Source of the DNA: Guadua angustifolia
Taxonomy: Eukaryota > Streptophyta > Magnoliopsida > Poales > Poaceae
DNA length: 64,000 nt
NCBI GenBank assembly: GCA_036346375.1
Contig: CM070514.1
Span: 19,930,463 to 19,994,462, forward strand
Direction: 5' to 3'
Under the pieces are notes generated by a model. The model was given only the letters and a program-made list of their open reading frames with translations, searched no databases and was not told where the DNA came from. The translations under genes and the position numbers were made by a program. Below, piece after piece: positions 1 to 11,972 of this stretch. Within the stretch, counting starts at the first letter, position 1. The number at the start of each line of letters is the position of its first letter.

Positions 1-2180
1 CCACGTAGGCTTGGTAGCAGTGTATCGCTCGGTTAAACCCCGCCGTTAGATTCGAATCCAACGGTCCGGAATCGCGTGTGCGTGGCTTGATGCTTTTCGC
101 CGCGGTCGGGCGGTTGGTCCAAGCACTGCTCTGGGGCCCACATGTCAATGTGATGACTTCTACCAGGCCGACGCCAAGATGACGTCACCTGGGGCCCACT
201 TGTCAGTGACCGAGACCGACGTGGCAGTCTCTGGTGTTGACACGTGTCCAGCCGAGGATTTAATCAGATTTTTCAGTAGAAAAATAAATCACTTAATCCG
301 GTTATTCATTTATTGAATTTCAGCAAATTTGAAAATGCTATAACTTTTGCATTTTAACTCGGATTTGGGTGATTCCAGTGCTAAAAAACTTGTAAAAATG
401 TGAACTAATTAATGGTGATTTTTATTTTATTTTTAGTGTTAATCTTGCTGTCGGTATTGTGTAATGATTGTGTATATTGCTTGAATGTGAGTAGACTCCG
501 AGTTGCCTAAGTAGTCATGGAGAATTTGAAGACCCGTCGCAGATCTCGGACCAAAACCAACTGCTATTTGAAGACAAGTCATGCTTTGATCATTTCGTGC
601 CTAGATTTCGAAAATATATTTTGATTCAATTATTGCATGCTATGTTGAGTAAAAATGATGTTGCTTATGTGGGAACGGTAGCTAAAATACCTACCTTGTT
701 ATGCCACCTTGTTAATACTAATTGTATGCCCTGAAAACCTTGTCACCTTAAGATGATCATTTATGTTGGTTGCTATATAAATGCCAACACGGAGGATAGA
801 CCGTCATTAGCGACTTAGAATGCTTAGGTGCGTGAATGACTTAGAATTTGCAAAAGAACATTGACTAAATAATTATGGAACGATTTTGGAATAATGCGAT
901 GATGTCATGGAATGGAATTGGGGTAGCGGCTGTGTGGTCCTACTCATACAATGACGGGCATTGCCATGTGTTGCATAAATGCAAACCCAGGTGGGAAATG
1001 ATTTGGACGGGGCAAGTGGCAAGAAGGCTTGTGCTGTGGGCCTGTGTGGCAATGGGATGTATTGTGACGGTTAAGGCAGATGCCGAGATGTATAAAATGG
1101 ATGTCTTGCCCGGACAGCTTAAGGACTTTACCTTGCGAGACTTTGAATCGAAGTTTCTCAGACAACCACTTGTCCGAAATGGGATGAACCTAGTTTAGTA
1201 GGTCTCTAATATCTTTCCTTTGATACCTTGGGGTGACAGTTACACGAAAATGTAACAGCATGGGGGAGTGTACTTGTGCTGCGGCTTGGTATCCATCTAA
1301 CGGTATGTGCCTGTTCTAAGCTTTGGCTCTGTGTGAGGGAAGTGTTAGAAAGGCAATACTGGAGAGGTTCACTGGTTAAGTGTTAGTCTCTGAAAGACTT
1401 TGTTGCAATCAATCACCTGTGTGGTGAGCGACTGTATCCTGTGGGTAAAGTGTACAGCCTCTGCAGAGTGTGTGTGTAAACCTATTCGAATAGCCGTGTC
1501 CGCGGTACTGGACAATGCTCGGTGATTACAGTCAAGGGTTAGATTTTAAAAATAAAAGATGTGGACTGGGTGGCTGTGTGCCAAAAGCTGATGAATGAAA
1601 CTAGGGCTGTGTGCCAAACTCTTGGAAAAGAATTGAGAAATTAATTATTAATAATATTGGTTTTACTGCTTTTAATCTAATAGGATTACCTGTTTAAAAG
1701 AAATGCTGCTTTAAGCAAAATAACCAATTAAGCCTTTCCTTTGGGATAAGCCATGCATGTAGTAATAGACCTGCATTGTGCATGACTTGTTGAGTATGTT
1801 GTATACTCACCCTTGCATCGACAAAAACCTCAGAAGAAGAAACTGTGCCCGCTTGGGAGGAGGAGTTCATCGAAGGTCAGGAGGACTAGGGGTTGAGCCG
1901 CACTCAGTTGCCTGTGGCTATAAAGGGTTCATTGTTTTACTTTTGCTTCCGCTGATAAACTTGTGCTACTTTGATATTTATCGCTCGCTGCGGCTTAATT
2001 ATTGTAAGGTGGCCATAAGGCCGTGTAACTCGTTATTATTCATGATTGAAGTACTTTATTATTAAATTCCGCTGTGTATGATTGTGGTACTTCAACCTGT
2101 TTAGCCTGTGTGTACTAGCGTGATCCTGGACTAGTACAATATACATAGAGTGTCCGAATCCGTAAATTCGGGGCATGACA
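1..2180 (+). repeat. 5' LTR of the Tekay-like element (3' two-thirds only)
   Basis: This matches 8805-10991 nearly base for base, with scattered substitutions and many 1-4 nt indels. It ends GGGGCATGACA immediately before the primer binding site. ORF-like stretches inside it (for example 875-1198 and 1778-2065) are not conserved in frame with the other LTR and are not read as genes. The indel density between the two LTRs suggests an insertion that is not very recent, or sequencing noise in a repeat. Confidence 0.93.
774..781 (+). promoter_or_regulatory. LTR TATA box (5' LTR)
   Basis: TATATAAA lies in a conserved block ('ggttgctatataaatgcc') that is unchanged in the 3' LTR at 9583-9590. This is the likely core promoter of the element. 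The R-U5 part would then be about 1.35 kb. Confidence 0.55.
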
Positions 2181-2184
2181 GGGA

Positions 2185-2196
2185 TGGTATCAGAGC
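2185..2196 (+). promoter_or_regulatory. Primer binding site, tRNA-iMet type
   Basis: TGGTATCAGAGC lies four bases after the LTR end. It is the usual plant PBS, complementary to the 3' end of initiator tRNA-Met, and fixes the 5' LTR boundary at 2180. Confidence 0.9.
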
Positions 2197-2384
2197 CATA
2201 CTGACTGTAGGACTTAACCCTAGTTAGACTGGTCGTTTTAGAAAGGATAAAAGCTAATTTCTAAAAGACTAAAATCGACAAGAGTAATCAATGAAATTTC
2301 GACTCATCCTTTCTTTCTTACTTCATACCTATGCTATATTTTGCTATTACTTTTGTATTCTTTTAAAATTGTTATTCTGACGCG

Positions 2385-3098
2385 TTGCTTTGGCAGATGC
2401 GGATGGTTCACTCTTTCGGTGAGCGTCATGGAGGCTACGCAGCGGAGCTCTGGAGGATGCTCCAGGTGTTGGGAGGCTTCGACCGTCCTCTCTACCGGTC
2501 CCGCACTTGGATAGTCAACGGGATCAACCGCGGATGGGAGACCACCCTCACTTTGTACGCGCGGGAGCACGCGCGTGCCAGTCATCCGCTCCACCTCGCG
2601 GTGAAGCGAGCCAGCTACGAGGCAGGCATACAGGAGTGTGCCCGGGTGGCGCTGCGACGTGTTAGCAGGGACTACGGCTACGAGCTGTGGGACACTACTT
2701 TCCGTGTGCACCCGCACGCGGGAGGGCCTCTTCAGGCGCGCTTGGAGTTGGAGGACGACACCGCCGTCGTACACCTGGGCCGCTTCGCCGCTGCTTAGGA
2801 GGAGGTTATGGACGCCATGACTTCGGAGCTTCAGGCTGTGTACCGCGTTTTGGAGGAGACCGAGGTTGCCTTACGAGAGACCAGAGAGCACGCCGTTTAG
2901 AGGATCGTCGAGCTGGAGGAGGCTCTCTACGGCCACGGGGAGCCGGACGCTGTCATGGAGCTCAATGACGACGACGAGGAGGAGCCGGAGGAGCAGCGCA
3001 GGGCCAGAGGACCAGCAGCCTGCTGGTGCCCTAATCGCACCAAAGTGGGAGGGCATGGGGATCGGCTTGCCCGATGCCACCACCCGCCGTTTACGTGA
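2385..3098 (+). pseudogene. Extra pre-gag ORF of the Tekay-like element, unknown function
   Basis: An open frame runs from about 2385 through 137 codons to a TAG at 2796. It resumes in the same frame past that stop and a second TAG at 2898, ending at TGA 3096. The GC-rich coding style and single frame over more than 700 bp argue for a real former ORF rather than chance. The N-terminal half is basic-aromatic, with repeated Arg/Trp/Tyr and a 'RMLQVLGGFDRPLYRSRTW' block. The C-terminal part, after 2799, is heptad-like and acidic (Glu/Leu-rich, then a DDDEEEPEEQ run), suggesting a coiled coil. It lies between the PBS and gag, a place where some grass gypsy elements carry an additional ORF. I recognise no enzymatic motif. 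Confidence 0.55.
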
Positions 3099-3420
3099 TC
3101 GGCGAGCCAGAATCGGGTTGGCTCGAGGAGTGAGCTTTTTCAGAGTTGCAGTGATCAGTTTTTGCATTGAGACTCACATGTGTTGAGTCACGTCTTTAAT
3201 TTCAAACTTAGCTATGCGATGTGATGTAATGAACAATTTGATGTGATGTTGTGACTGCTGTGTGGTTGCATAGTCCCTAGACTATGTAATAAACCATACC
3301 TAATTATTATTTATGCTTGAATGATTAATGGTTTTTAAGTTACACCTGTTTCCCCGTATAAGTTTCTATGCTTGCCTATTCTTTTCCCCCTTATCTCTAA
3401 ACCACCGAGGCAATCAGCAG

Positions 3421-4759
3421 ATGGTGAACACTCGCAACAACGGAGCAGGAGGCAGTGGTTCGCGCCAGAGGCAACAGAGCAAGACACCACCATCAAGCAA
3501 AGACCGCCAGCTGACATGCGTAATCTAGGAGAATTTCTCAAAGATGAGACTCATTTAATGCAGATTATGATGGCAATCGTGCAACAAATCAACACTCAGG
3601 CAGTCGCCAACAATCAAGCTAATAACAATGGGCCACGTCTCTATTCAAGATTGTCCGAATTCATGAGGACACGACCACCTACTTTCTCAGGCAATGCTAG
3701 CCCGCTAGAGGCAGATGATTGGTTGAGAACCATCGAGAGGAAATCGATATAACTCGGCCTCGATGGAAACGGAGGGTGTTGTATGCTCTCACCAAATTTT
3801 GAAGGAACAAAGAATGAATGGTGGGAGAACTATCGCAAGTCCGCAGAGAACCCGCAGAGATTACTTGGGAGGAATTCACCATAGCCTTTCGTCAATATCA
3901 TGTACCGGAGGGTATCATGGAGTTGAAAAAGGAGGAATTCAGAGCGCTGAAGCAAGGAGGCCAGACTGTGGCTGATTATCTAAATAAATTCACTCAACTT
4001 GCACGCTACACACCAGAAGACGTAGCAACCGACAAGGCCAGACAATCCCGTTTCATGAAAGGACTTAACACTGGTTTACAGGTGGGATTGATCACCCACA
4101 CCTTTCCCGATTTCCAAGAGCTGGTAAATAAGGCACTTATACTAGAAGACAAGCGCAAGGAGCTGGACGATAATCGCAAACGCCGCATGGCTCAGCAAGG
4201 AGGACGCCATGGTCATCAGAAGCCAAGGATGATACCCCAGCAGTTCCCTAGATTTCAGCAGGGAAACGTTGTCAGGACACCGTCACCAATGCTGAGACCA
4301 GCAGGACAAACTCCCCATACCCCAGATAGGAATGTTAACCAGAGCGGAGGAAATCAGCATATGTCAGGAAGGCGCTGCTACAACTACAATGAAACCGGAC
4401 ATTTCGCCAATATGTGCCCCAAGAAGGAAGGTGTGACGCCAGTACGCTTTAATTTAGGGAACACGCCAGCTAAAACTCCTGCCCAAGGAGGAAGCCGAGG
4501 ACCTGCCCAAACTGGAGCTACACCGCAGGCATTCACGCGAGGCCGAATCAACCATATTTCCGCAGACGAAGTCCAGAATGCCACCGACGTCGTGCTCGGT
4601 AAGTTCCTAGTCAACTCAGTGCCAGCTACAGTATTATTTGATTCAGGAGCTTCACATTCGTTCGTTTCTCGAGATTTTGCCGTGACAAATGATCCGGATA
4701 TTGTTAACCTTAAAAGTACACTCCTAGTTCAATCTCTCGGATCTGTAACTCCGTTCTAA
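3421..4759 (+). pseudogene. gag: gag polyprotein with N-terminal part of protease (Tekay-like)
   Basis: Gag packages the element RNA. The start is taken at 3421, where MVNTRNNG.. matches the 'MVNTR' opening common in this clade. A frameshift near 3490-3520 moves the reading to a second frame (3513-3752), and another near 3760-3818 to the main frame (3818-4759). The main frame holds the retrotransposon gag domain (EFTIAFRQYHVPEGIMELKK block), a basic Gln-rich linker, a zinc knuckle at about 4374-4415, and the protease motif LFDSGASHSFVS near 4636-4670 with the catalytic Asp in DSGA. The second knuckle Cys is replaced by Tyr (CYNYNETGHFANMC). The frame ends at a TAA at 4757. Confidence 0.9.
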
Positions 4760-6358
4760 GGTCGGATGTTCCGGAGTTAAGCTACTAATAAAAGGAGTAG
4801 AGTTCCTAGCTTAACCTTATTATATTTGATACCCAAACCCCGGATGTTATCCTCGAATGGATTGTTGGCTAAGCATAAGGTTGTATTAGATCGCATGCTA
4901 AGAGTTGTGTCTATTGAGAGCCCCAAGGTAGGAAAGTGGAATTTCAAGCAAGGGCGGTTCGGGAAGGTCAAATGTTGGTAAACAACTTGGAGACCGTCAG
5001 TATAAGAGATGTACCAGTGGTCAGTGAATACCCAGATGTGTTTTCCTGAGGAATTACCAGGAATGCCACCAGACAGAGACATAGAATTTGTGATTGACTT
5101 AGTACCGGGAACAGCACCGATAGCCAAGAGACCATATCGGATGTCGACCGAAGAGTTGGTAGAAATGAAGAAGCAGATCGAGGAATTATTGGAAAAGGGA
5201 TTCATTAGACCGAGCTCGTCACCTTGGGGAGCGTTGGTTCTGTTCGTTAAGAAAAAGGATGGGAGTTTTCGGATGTGTGTGGATTACCGTGCGCTTAACG
5301 AAGTGACGATAAAGAATTAATACCCGCTACCTCGGATAGATGATCTTTTCGATCAACTAAGAGGAGCAGGAGTATTTTCCAAGATTGACCTTAGGTCAGG
5401 ATACCACCAGTTGAAAATCAAAACAGAGGACATACCCAAGACTGTATTTTCTTCAAGATATGGACACTATGAGTTCACGGTTATGTCATTTGATTGACAA
5501 ATGCGCCGCTACTTTATGAACCTAATGAATAAAGTATTCATGGAATATTTAGATAAATTTGTGGTCGTGTTCATAGATGATATTCTGGTTTACTCAAAGA
5601 CGAATGAAGAACACGCCCAACACTTGAGGTTGGTGTTGGAAAAGTTAAGGGAGCAACAACTCTATGCAAAATTCAAGAAGTGCGATTTCTGGAAGAATAA
5701 GGTAGATTTCTAGGGCATGTAATGACCATGAGGGAATTGCAAGGATCCAAGCAAGGTTGAGACAAGATCGCATTGGGAATCGCCAAAGATAGTTACGCAC
5801 GTTCGGAGTTTTCTTGGGATGGCTGGTTATTACCGTCGGTTTGTAGAAGGATTCTCCACCATTGCCAGGCCAATTACACAATTGTTAAAGAAAGAGAAGA
5901 AATTTGTTTGGACACCAGACTGTGAGAGAAGTTTTCAAGAACTGAAGAAACGGCTGACATCAGCGCCAGTATTAGTTCAACCAGATGTACACCAGAGTTT
6001 CGATATTTACTGCGATGCGTCACGCCAAGGACTCGGATGCGTGTTAATGCAAAATGGAAAGGTAGTAGCCTATGCATCAAGGCAATTAAGGCCACATGAA
6101 GGGAATTACCCAACGCACGATCTAGAATTAGCAGCTGTAGTGCATGCCCTGAAGATATGGCGTCACTATCTTATCGGCAATAGATGTGAGGTGTATACGG
6201 ACCATAAGAGCCTTAAATACATTTTCACCCAATCTGATCTGAACATGAGACAAAGGAGATGGTTGGAACTGATCAAGGATTACAACATGGGTATCCATTA
6301 TCATCCCGGCAAGGCCAATGTAGTGGCTGATGCCCCGAGTCGAAAAGTCATGGTCTAA
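4760..6358 (+). pseudogene. pol: Protease tail, reverse transcriptase and RNase H (Tekay-like pol)
   Basis: This encodes cDNA synthesis and RNA degradation for the element. The RT starts near 5070 (PDRDIEFVIDLVPGTAPI) and includes the KKKDGSFRMCVDYRALN block and, downstream, the catalytic FIDDIL motif at about 5568-5585. Breaks: TAA at 5318 before 'YPLPRID', a single-base loss near 5494 that destroys the usual FGLTNAP block, and a stop at 5711. RNase H (5819-6358) keeps the Asp of 'YCDAS', the Glu of 'DLELAAVVHALK' and the Asp of 'VYTDHKSL'. It ends with 'VVADAPSRK', where family members normally have ALSR. All domains are recognisable, but no continuous product is possible. Confidence 0.93.
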
Positions 6359-6599
6359 ATTCGATAGTGGGAGAAAGCCAGGAGAATCGTGCAAGGATCT
6401 TCAGAGATTGAAATTGGAAGTTGTTCCTAAGGATTCAGAGTCGCCTTTAGAAGTAAAGCCTATCTTGGAAGACCAGATTAGAGAAGGTCAGAGAATGATG
6501 AGAAGATCGCTTAATCAAAGCCAAGATGGAGGAAGGGCAAGCGAAAGACTTTAAATTCGACTTAACAAGGCACGTTATGGATGAAGGAGCGATTTGTGT

Positions 6600-7889
6600 A
6601 CCTAACAAAAAGGAGTCAAGCGATTAATATGGAGGAAGCTCACGACTCCAAGTATTCGATTCACCCAGAAGTGCAAAAATGTATCAAGATTTAAAAGAAA
6701 GGTTACTCGTGGCGAATATGAAGAGAGAGGTTCTTGAACACGTAGCACTATGTGATGTATGCGGTGAGTCAAAGCTATGCATCGAGACCAAGCAGAGATC
6801 GCTGCAGTAATTGCTAAAAATACCGGAGTGAAAATGGGAAGAAATCGGAATGGATTTCATTTCTGGATTGCCAAGGACGCAAGGAGGTTATGACTCCATA
6901 TGGGTCATAGTGGATCGCTTAACTAAGGTCGCGCATTTCATACCGGTAAAGACAACCTATTCAGGAGATAAGTTAGCAGAGTTATATATGGCAAGGATCG
7001 TTTGTTTGCATGGAGTGCCAAAGAAGATAGTATCGGACAGAGGTGCCCAATTTACCTCAAGATTTTGGGATAAATTGCATACAGCAATGGGCACCCGCTT
7101 GAACTTTAGTACAGCATATCACCCGCAGACAGATGGGCAGACTGAAAGAGTCAACCAAATACTAGAAGATATGTTAAGAGCCTGTGCATTGGCATATACC
7201 TCGACTTGGGATAAATGTTTGCCATATGTGGAGTTTAGTTACAACAACAGCTATCAGGCTAGTCTTCAGATGTCACCTTCGGTTACCAGATGGTCGACCT
7301 TGTAGGACGCCGTTAAATTGAATGAGATCGGGAGCGCCGTGTCTTCGGACCAGACATACTCCAAGAAGCCGAGGAGCAGATAGCACTGATCAGAGAAAGG
7401 TTGAAGATCGCGCAGTCAAGGCAGAAGAGTTACGCGGACAATCGCCACAGGGATTTGAGCTTTGAACCGAAAGATTATGTGTATCTCAGAGTTACACCTC
7501 TTAAGGGAGTCCAGAGGTTTCACAAAAAGGGTAAACTTGCGCCAAGATATGTAGGACCATTCAAGATCATAAGCCGTAAGGGCGAAGTTGCATATCAACT
7601 GGAGTTACCGCAGTCATTAGCAGGAGTACACAATGTTTTTCATGTATCGCAACTCAAGAAGTGTCTTCGAGTGCCTGAAGAACAAACATCACTAGAAGAA
7701 GTTGAACTACAGGAAGACTTGACTTACAAGGAACAACCGATAAAAATTCTGGACACAATGGATCGGAAAACAAGAAGCAAGACAACCTGCTTCTGCAGAG
7801 TTCGAAAGGAGCAACCACACGTAAAGCGAGGCCACCAGGAACGAGAGGAAGATCTGAAAAAGGAATTCCCAAACCTATTCTCTAGTTAG
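6600..7889 (+). pseudogene. int: Integrase with degenerate chromodomain-like tail (Tekay-like)
   Basis: Integrase inserts the cDNA into the genome. Remnants of the HHCC zinc domain are at 6705-6800 (CDVC-type pair). The catalytic core is open at 6850-7305, with an Asp in 'VIVDRLTKVAHF', an Asp in 'VSDRGAQF' and the Glu in 'DGQTERVNQ', giving the DDE set. A frameshift near 7290-7400 leads into the C-terminal frame 7401-7889. That frame has the GPFKI..RKGEVAYQLELP block typical of gypsy integrase C-termini and a chromodomain-like end (QPIKILDT ... REREEDLKKEFPNLF) lacking clear aromatic-cage residues. It ends just before the PPT. Confidence 0.92.
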
Positions 7890-7915
7890 GCTTCAATCTC
7901 GGGACGAGATTCGTT

Positions 7916-7926
7916 AAAGGGGTAGG
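7916..7926 (+). promoter_or_regulatory. Polypurine tract
   Basis: AAAGGGGTAGG, two bases before the 3' LTR start TGTAACGCC at 7929. This is the expected plus-strand priming site. Confidence 0.75.
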
Positions 7927-7928
7927 TT

Positions 7929-10900
7929 TGTAACGCCCCAAATTTGCCCCGATTTTAATTTTTGAGTTATTTAAAATTTTGTGAATTAATCAACCTTTAT
8001 TTGCATTTAATTGAATTTATCTGAATTTTTGGGGATTTATTGATTTAAATAAAGTTAACTTGAAATATCCTTCTCTTGATTAATTAATATCAGAAAAAGT
8101 ATTTATCAAAAATAAATGAAAATATTTTATTTAAGCTCTAAATGCCTTAAAATATTTTCGGAATTTTTCTAGAATTTTTCAAGTATTTTTAGTGCCCTAA
8201 ATAAATACTTTGAATTTCTGCAATTATTTTTATTGAGAAAAACCGGAAAATCCTTTAGCTACAGAGTGGGCCGAGCCCAACACCTGCTCAGAGAGGAAAC
8301 CCTAGCCGCATCGCTCCGCGCCGTCGGATGGAGATCGGACGGCTGACGTGACTGGACACATCGGGACTGTGCGCGACTGTGCACCGCCGTCCGCCGTTGG
8401 CTGCCGTGGATCATGTCAGAGATCTTGCGCATTCTCCAAGGCGTGTCCGAGCAGGTGAAATAGCCCTCTGTGCTCAGCACTCCATTCCGCTCCTTTTGCC
8501 ACTTCTCTCGTGCACTCTCGCTCACCGTAGACCTCGTTAGAGCTCGCCGTAGTAGCCACTCTCCTCCGCCTCGGTTTTACTCGCGTTTCGCCGCCATCCG
8601 CCGCTCTCCGTCGCAGCTAGACCCTTCTCCGAGTTCCTTGCGTCACGCCGCATCCGCTGGGCCACTTCATTCAACCGGAGAAGCTCAGAAACGCCCGCGC
8701 CTTCTTCTTCTTCTCCAAGTCCGGCGACGAGCACCACCGCCGCTTCATCGACGCCATGAAGCTTCAAAGAACCGTCAGATCCTCATCCAACGCTCGAGGT
8801 GAGGCCACGTAGGCTTGGTAGCAGTGTATCGCTCGGTTAAACCCCGCCGTTAGATTCGAATCCAACGGTCCGGAAATCGCGTGTGCGTGGCTTGATGCTT
8901 TCTCGCCGCGGTCGGGCCGTTGGTCCAAGCACTCGCTCCGCGGGGCCCACATGTCACAGTGATGACTCTACCAGGCCGACACAAGATGACGTCACCTGGG
9001 GCCCACTTGTCAGTGACCGAGACCGACGTGGCAGTCTCTGGTGTTGACACGTGTCCAGCCGAGGATTTAATCAGATTTTTCAGTAGAAAAATAAATCACT
9101 TAATCCGGTTATTCATTTATTGAATTTCAGCAAATTTGAAAATGCTATAACTTTTGCATTTTAACTCGGATTTGGGTGATTCCAGTGCCCAAAAATTTGT
9201 AAAAATGTGAACTAATTAATGGTGATTTTTATTTTATTTTTAGTGTTAATCTTGCTATCTGTATTGTGTAATGATTGTGTATATTGCTTGAATGTGAGTA
9301 GACTCCGAGTTGCCGGAAGTCGCCGAGGGAGAATTTGAAGACCCGTCACAGATCTCGGACCAGAACCAACTGCTATTTGAAAGCAAGTCATGCTTTGATC
9401 ATTTCGTGCATAGATTTCGAAAATATATTTTGATTCAATTATTGCATGCTATGTTAAGTAAAAATGATGTTGCTTATGTGGGAACGGTAGCTAAAATACC
9501 TACCTTGTTATGCCACTTTGTTAATACTAATTGTATGCCCTGAAAACCTTGTCACCTTAAGATGATCATTTATGTTGGTTGCTATATAAATGCCAACACG
9601 AGAGGCTAGATTGTGATTAGCAGCTTAGAATGCTTAGGTGCGTGAATGACTTAGAATTTGCAAAAGAACATTGACTAAATAATTATGGAACGCATTTTGG
9701 AATAATGCGATGATGTCATGGAATGGAATTGGGGGTAGCGGCTTGTGTGGTCCTACTCATACAATGACGTGGGCATTGGCATGTGTTGCATAAATGCAAA
9801 CCCCGGGGTGGGAAATGATTTGGACCAGGGCAAGTGGCAAGAAGGCTTCGTGCCATGTGGGCCTGTGTGGCAATGGGATGTATTGTGACGGTTAAGGCTG
9901 TGTGCCGAGATGTATAAAATGTTTGTCTTGCCCAGGCAGCTTAAGGACTTTACCTTGCGAGACTTTGAACTGAAGTTCTCAGACAACCACTTGTCCGAAT
10001 GGGACGGACCTAGTTTAGTAGGTCTCTAATATCTTTCCTTTGATACTCGGGGTGACAAGCATAACTAAAATGTAACAAGATGGGGAGCGCACTGCGGTCA
10101 TGCTTGGTACCCATCTAACGGATGTGCTCGTTCTAAGCTTTGGCTCTGTGTGAGGGAAGTGTTAGAAAGGCAAGATCGAGAGGTTCATCGTTAAGTGTTA
10201 GTCTCTGAAAGACTTTGTTGCAATCAATCACTGTGTGGTGAGCGATCAGATCTCGTGGGTAAAGTGTCACGACCTCCGCAGAGTGTGTGTGTAAACCTAT
10301 TCAATAGCCGTGTCATGCAGATCGACAATGCTCGTGATTACAAATAAGGGTTAGATTTTAAAAATAAAAGATGTGGACTGGGTGGTTGTGTGCCAAAAGC
10401 TGATGAATGAAACTAGGGCTGTGTGCCAAACTCTTGGAAAAGAATTGAGAAATTAGTTATTAATAATATTGGTTTTACTGCTTTTAATCTAATAGGATTA
10501 CCTGTTTAAAAGAAATATTGCTTTAAGCAAAATAACCAATTTAGCCTTTCCTTTGGGATAAGCCATGCATGTAGTAATAGACCTACATTGTGCATGACTT
10601 GTTGAGTATGTTGTATACTCACCCTTGCATCGACAAAAACCTCAGAAGAAGAAACTGTGCCCGCTTGGGAGGAGGAGTTCATCGAAGGCCAGGAGGACTA
10701 GGGGTTGAGCCACACTCAGTTGCCTGTGGCTATGAAGGGTTCATTGTTTTACTTTTGCTTCTGCTGATAAACTTGTGCTACTTTGATATTTATCGCCCTG
10801 CGTGGTGAATTATTGTAAGGTGGCCATAAGGCCGTGTAACTCGTTATTATTCATGATTGAAGTACTTTATTATTAAATTCCGCTGTGTATGATTGTGGTA

Positions 10901-10991
10901 CTTCAACCTGTTTAGCCTGTGTGTACTAGCGTGATCCTGGACTAGTACAATATACACAGAGTGTCCGAATCCGTAAATTCGGGGCGCGACA
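7929..10991 (+). repeat. 3' LTR of the Tekay-like element, complete (3063 bp)
   Basis: Starts TGTAACGCCCCAAATTTG and ends GGGGCGCGACA. It contains an AT-rich leader, a GC-rich block at 8260-8960 that throws up spurious ORFs on both strands, and a TATA box at 9583-9590. From 8805 onward it is the same sequence as 1-2180. No coding content is claimed. Confidence 0.93.
9583..9590 (+). promoter_or_regulatory. LTR TATA box (3' LTR copy)
   Basis: TATATAAA in the same context as the 5' LTR copy at 774-781. Its conservation between the two LTRs is the reason it is listed. Confidence 0.5.
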
Positions 10992-11873
10992 ATCATGTTT
11001 GCCACCAATAACAGTAATCAAAGCAGTTGGGGCTGGGTCTGGAACCTCCAACTTGAAGTCAAATTCCGGTATCCGAAAAAAGCACGGCTCATTTTTTGAA
11101 CAACTAGACATAGACACTGAAGGCTTCGACATCTTGAGTATCAGACACTTAGCAGCCAAGTGAGAATTGCGCTTGTTGCAAACATAACAATAAAGGTCGG
11201 CAGAACAATTTTCTTGAATGTGCCCAACACACTTACAACGGAAGCAGAAAGGCGGCCATGGCTTCTTGGCCTTGATCAAAGCAAGTCGAGCCTCCAACTC
11301 CTTGGCAGAAACCGCCACCGCACGGTCACCCTGATTCAGATCACAAGCGACCGGCACAAAACGCAATTGCGCGTGACCATTTTGATTAGCATCTCCCGCC
11401 TTCTCCTGAGCAACGCCACAACCACGTCCAGAGATAGAAGCACCCCGACCAGCCCGAAAGTCACGTCCACGGCCAGCGCCATCCACACTGCGGCCAACAT
11501 GATCTTGTTCGTGATTAAGGCACGGTAAAAAATTCCGTCCTCTGCGATCAACCACCGGCTCCCCTCTCGCATAATACGACGCAGACCGCCTTTGATCTCC
11601 AACAGGCGGTCAGGCAGCCATATCGGCATAGGAGGGACGACAGGTGGCGCTCTTGGAAAAAGCTACGAACTGAGAAGCACCACACCTAACCCTAGGAATC
11701 GGCCGCCGAAACAACACATGTTTCAGGCCGTAACTCTTGGCCCATTGCACCAAAGCCAACCTATCTTGGTCCAACTTATTTGAATGACAAAAATCGTGGG
11801 CCTGAAATACCTCCTCAATGGACTCTGAATCAGAACATTGGTGTGCAATATAATTATGCTTCCATGGCTGCAT
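10992..11873 (-). pseudogene. DUF4283/zf-CCHC_4-type two-knuckle protein fragment, interrupted by the Tekay-like insertion
   Basis: On the minus strand a frame runs 11555 to the LTR boundary at 10992, with an upstream piece in another frame at 11610-11873. Two adjacent CCHC zinc knuckles are visible: CFRCKCVGHIQENC and CYVCNKRNSHLAAKC, both CX2CX4HX4C. They are followed by a 'FFRIPEFDFKLEVPDPAPTALITVIGG' segment like the one that follows the knuckles in grass DUF4283-type proteins. That family is associated with LINE-like and other retroelement-derived proteins. The similarity stops exactly at the LTR end, so the C-terminal half would lie to the left of the window. The N-terminal part is Arg/Gly-rich. 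Function unknown; most likely transposon-derived. Confidence 0.6.
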
Positions 11874-11972
11874 AGCGTCTTTGAAACTGCAATAAAGGAA
11901 GTTCGATTAATCTAAATCAATCGACTTGTAGTTAAGTATCTTGAGTTATGTATGTACATTCATGTGTATTAA

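Larger units (their letters stand above)
1..10991 (+). mobile_element. Tekay/Del-like Ty3/gypsy LTR retrotransposon, 5' end outside window
   Basis: Two direct LTR copies (1-2180 and 7929-10991) flank an internal region with a primer binding site at 2185, gag, protease, RT, RNase H and integrase in the Ty3/gypsy order, and a polypurine tract at 7916. The LTR begins TGTAACGCCCC and ends in ACA. The integrase tail is of the type seen in the Tekay/Del clade: a degenerate chromodomain ending in a charged '..REEDLKKEFPNLF' block. Coding regions carry several stops and frameshifts, so the copy is dead. Position 1 aligns with 8805 in the 3' LTR, so about 880 bp of the 5' LTR and the left target-site copy lie off-window. 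The right flank starts ATCAT at 10992. The insertion interrupts the CCHC-protein fragment at 10992-11873. Confidence 0.93.

Noticed and set aside
875..1198. 107-codon ORF in the 5' LTR
   Set aside because: The equivalent 3' LTR segment (9680-10015) does not keep the frame, and LTR location and composition explain it.
2334..2774. 146-codon minus-strand ORF over the pre-gag region
   Set aside because: Shadow of the plus-strand ORF in GC-rich sequence.
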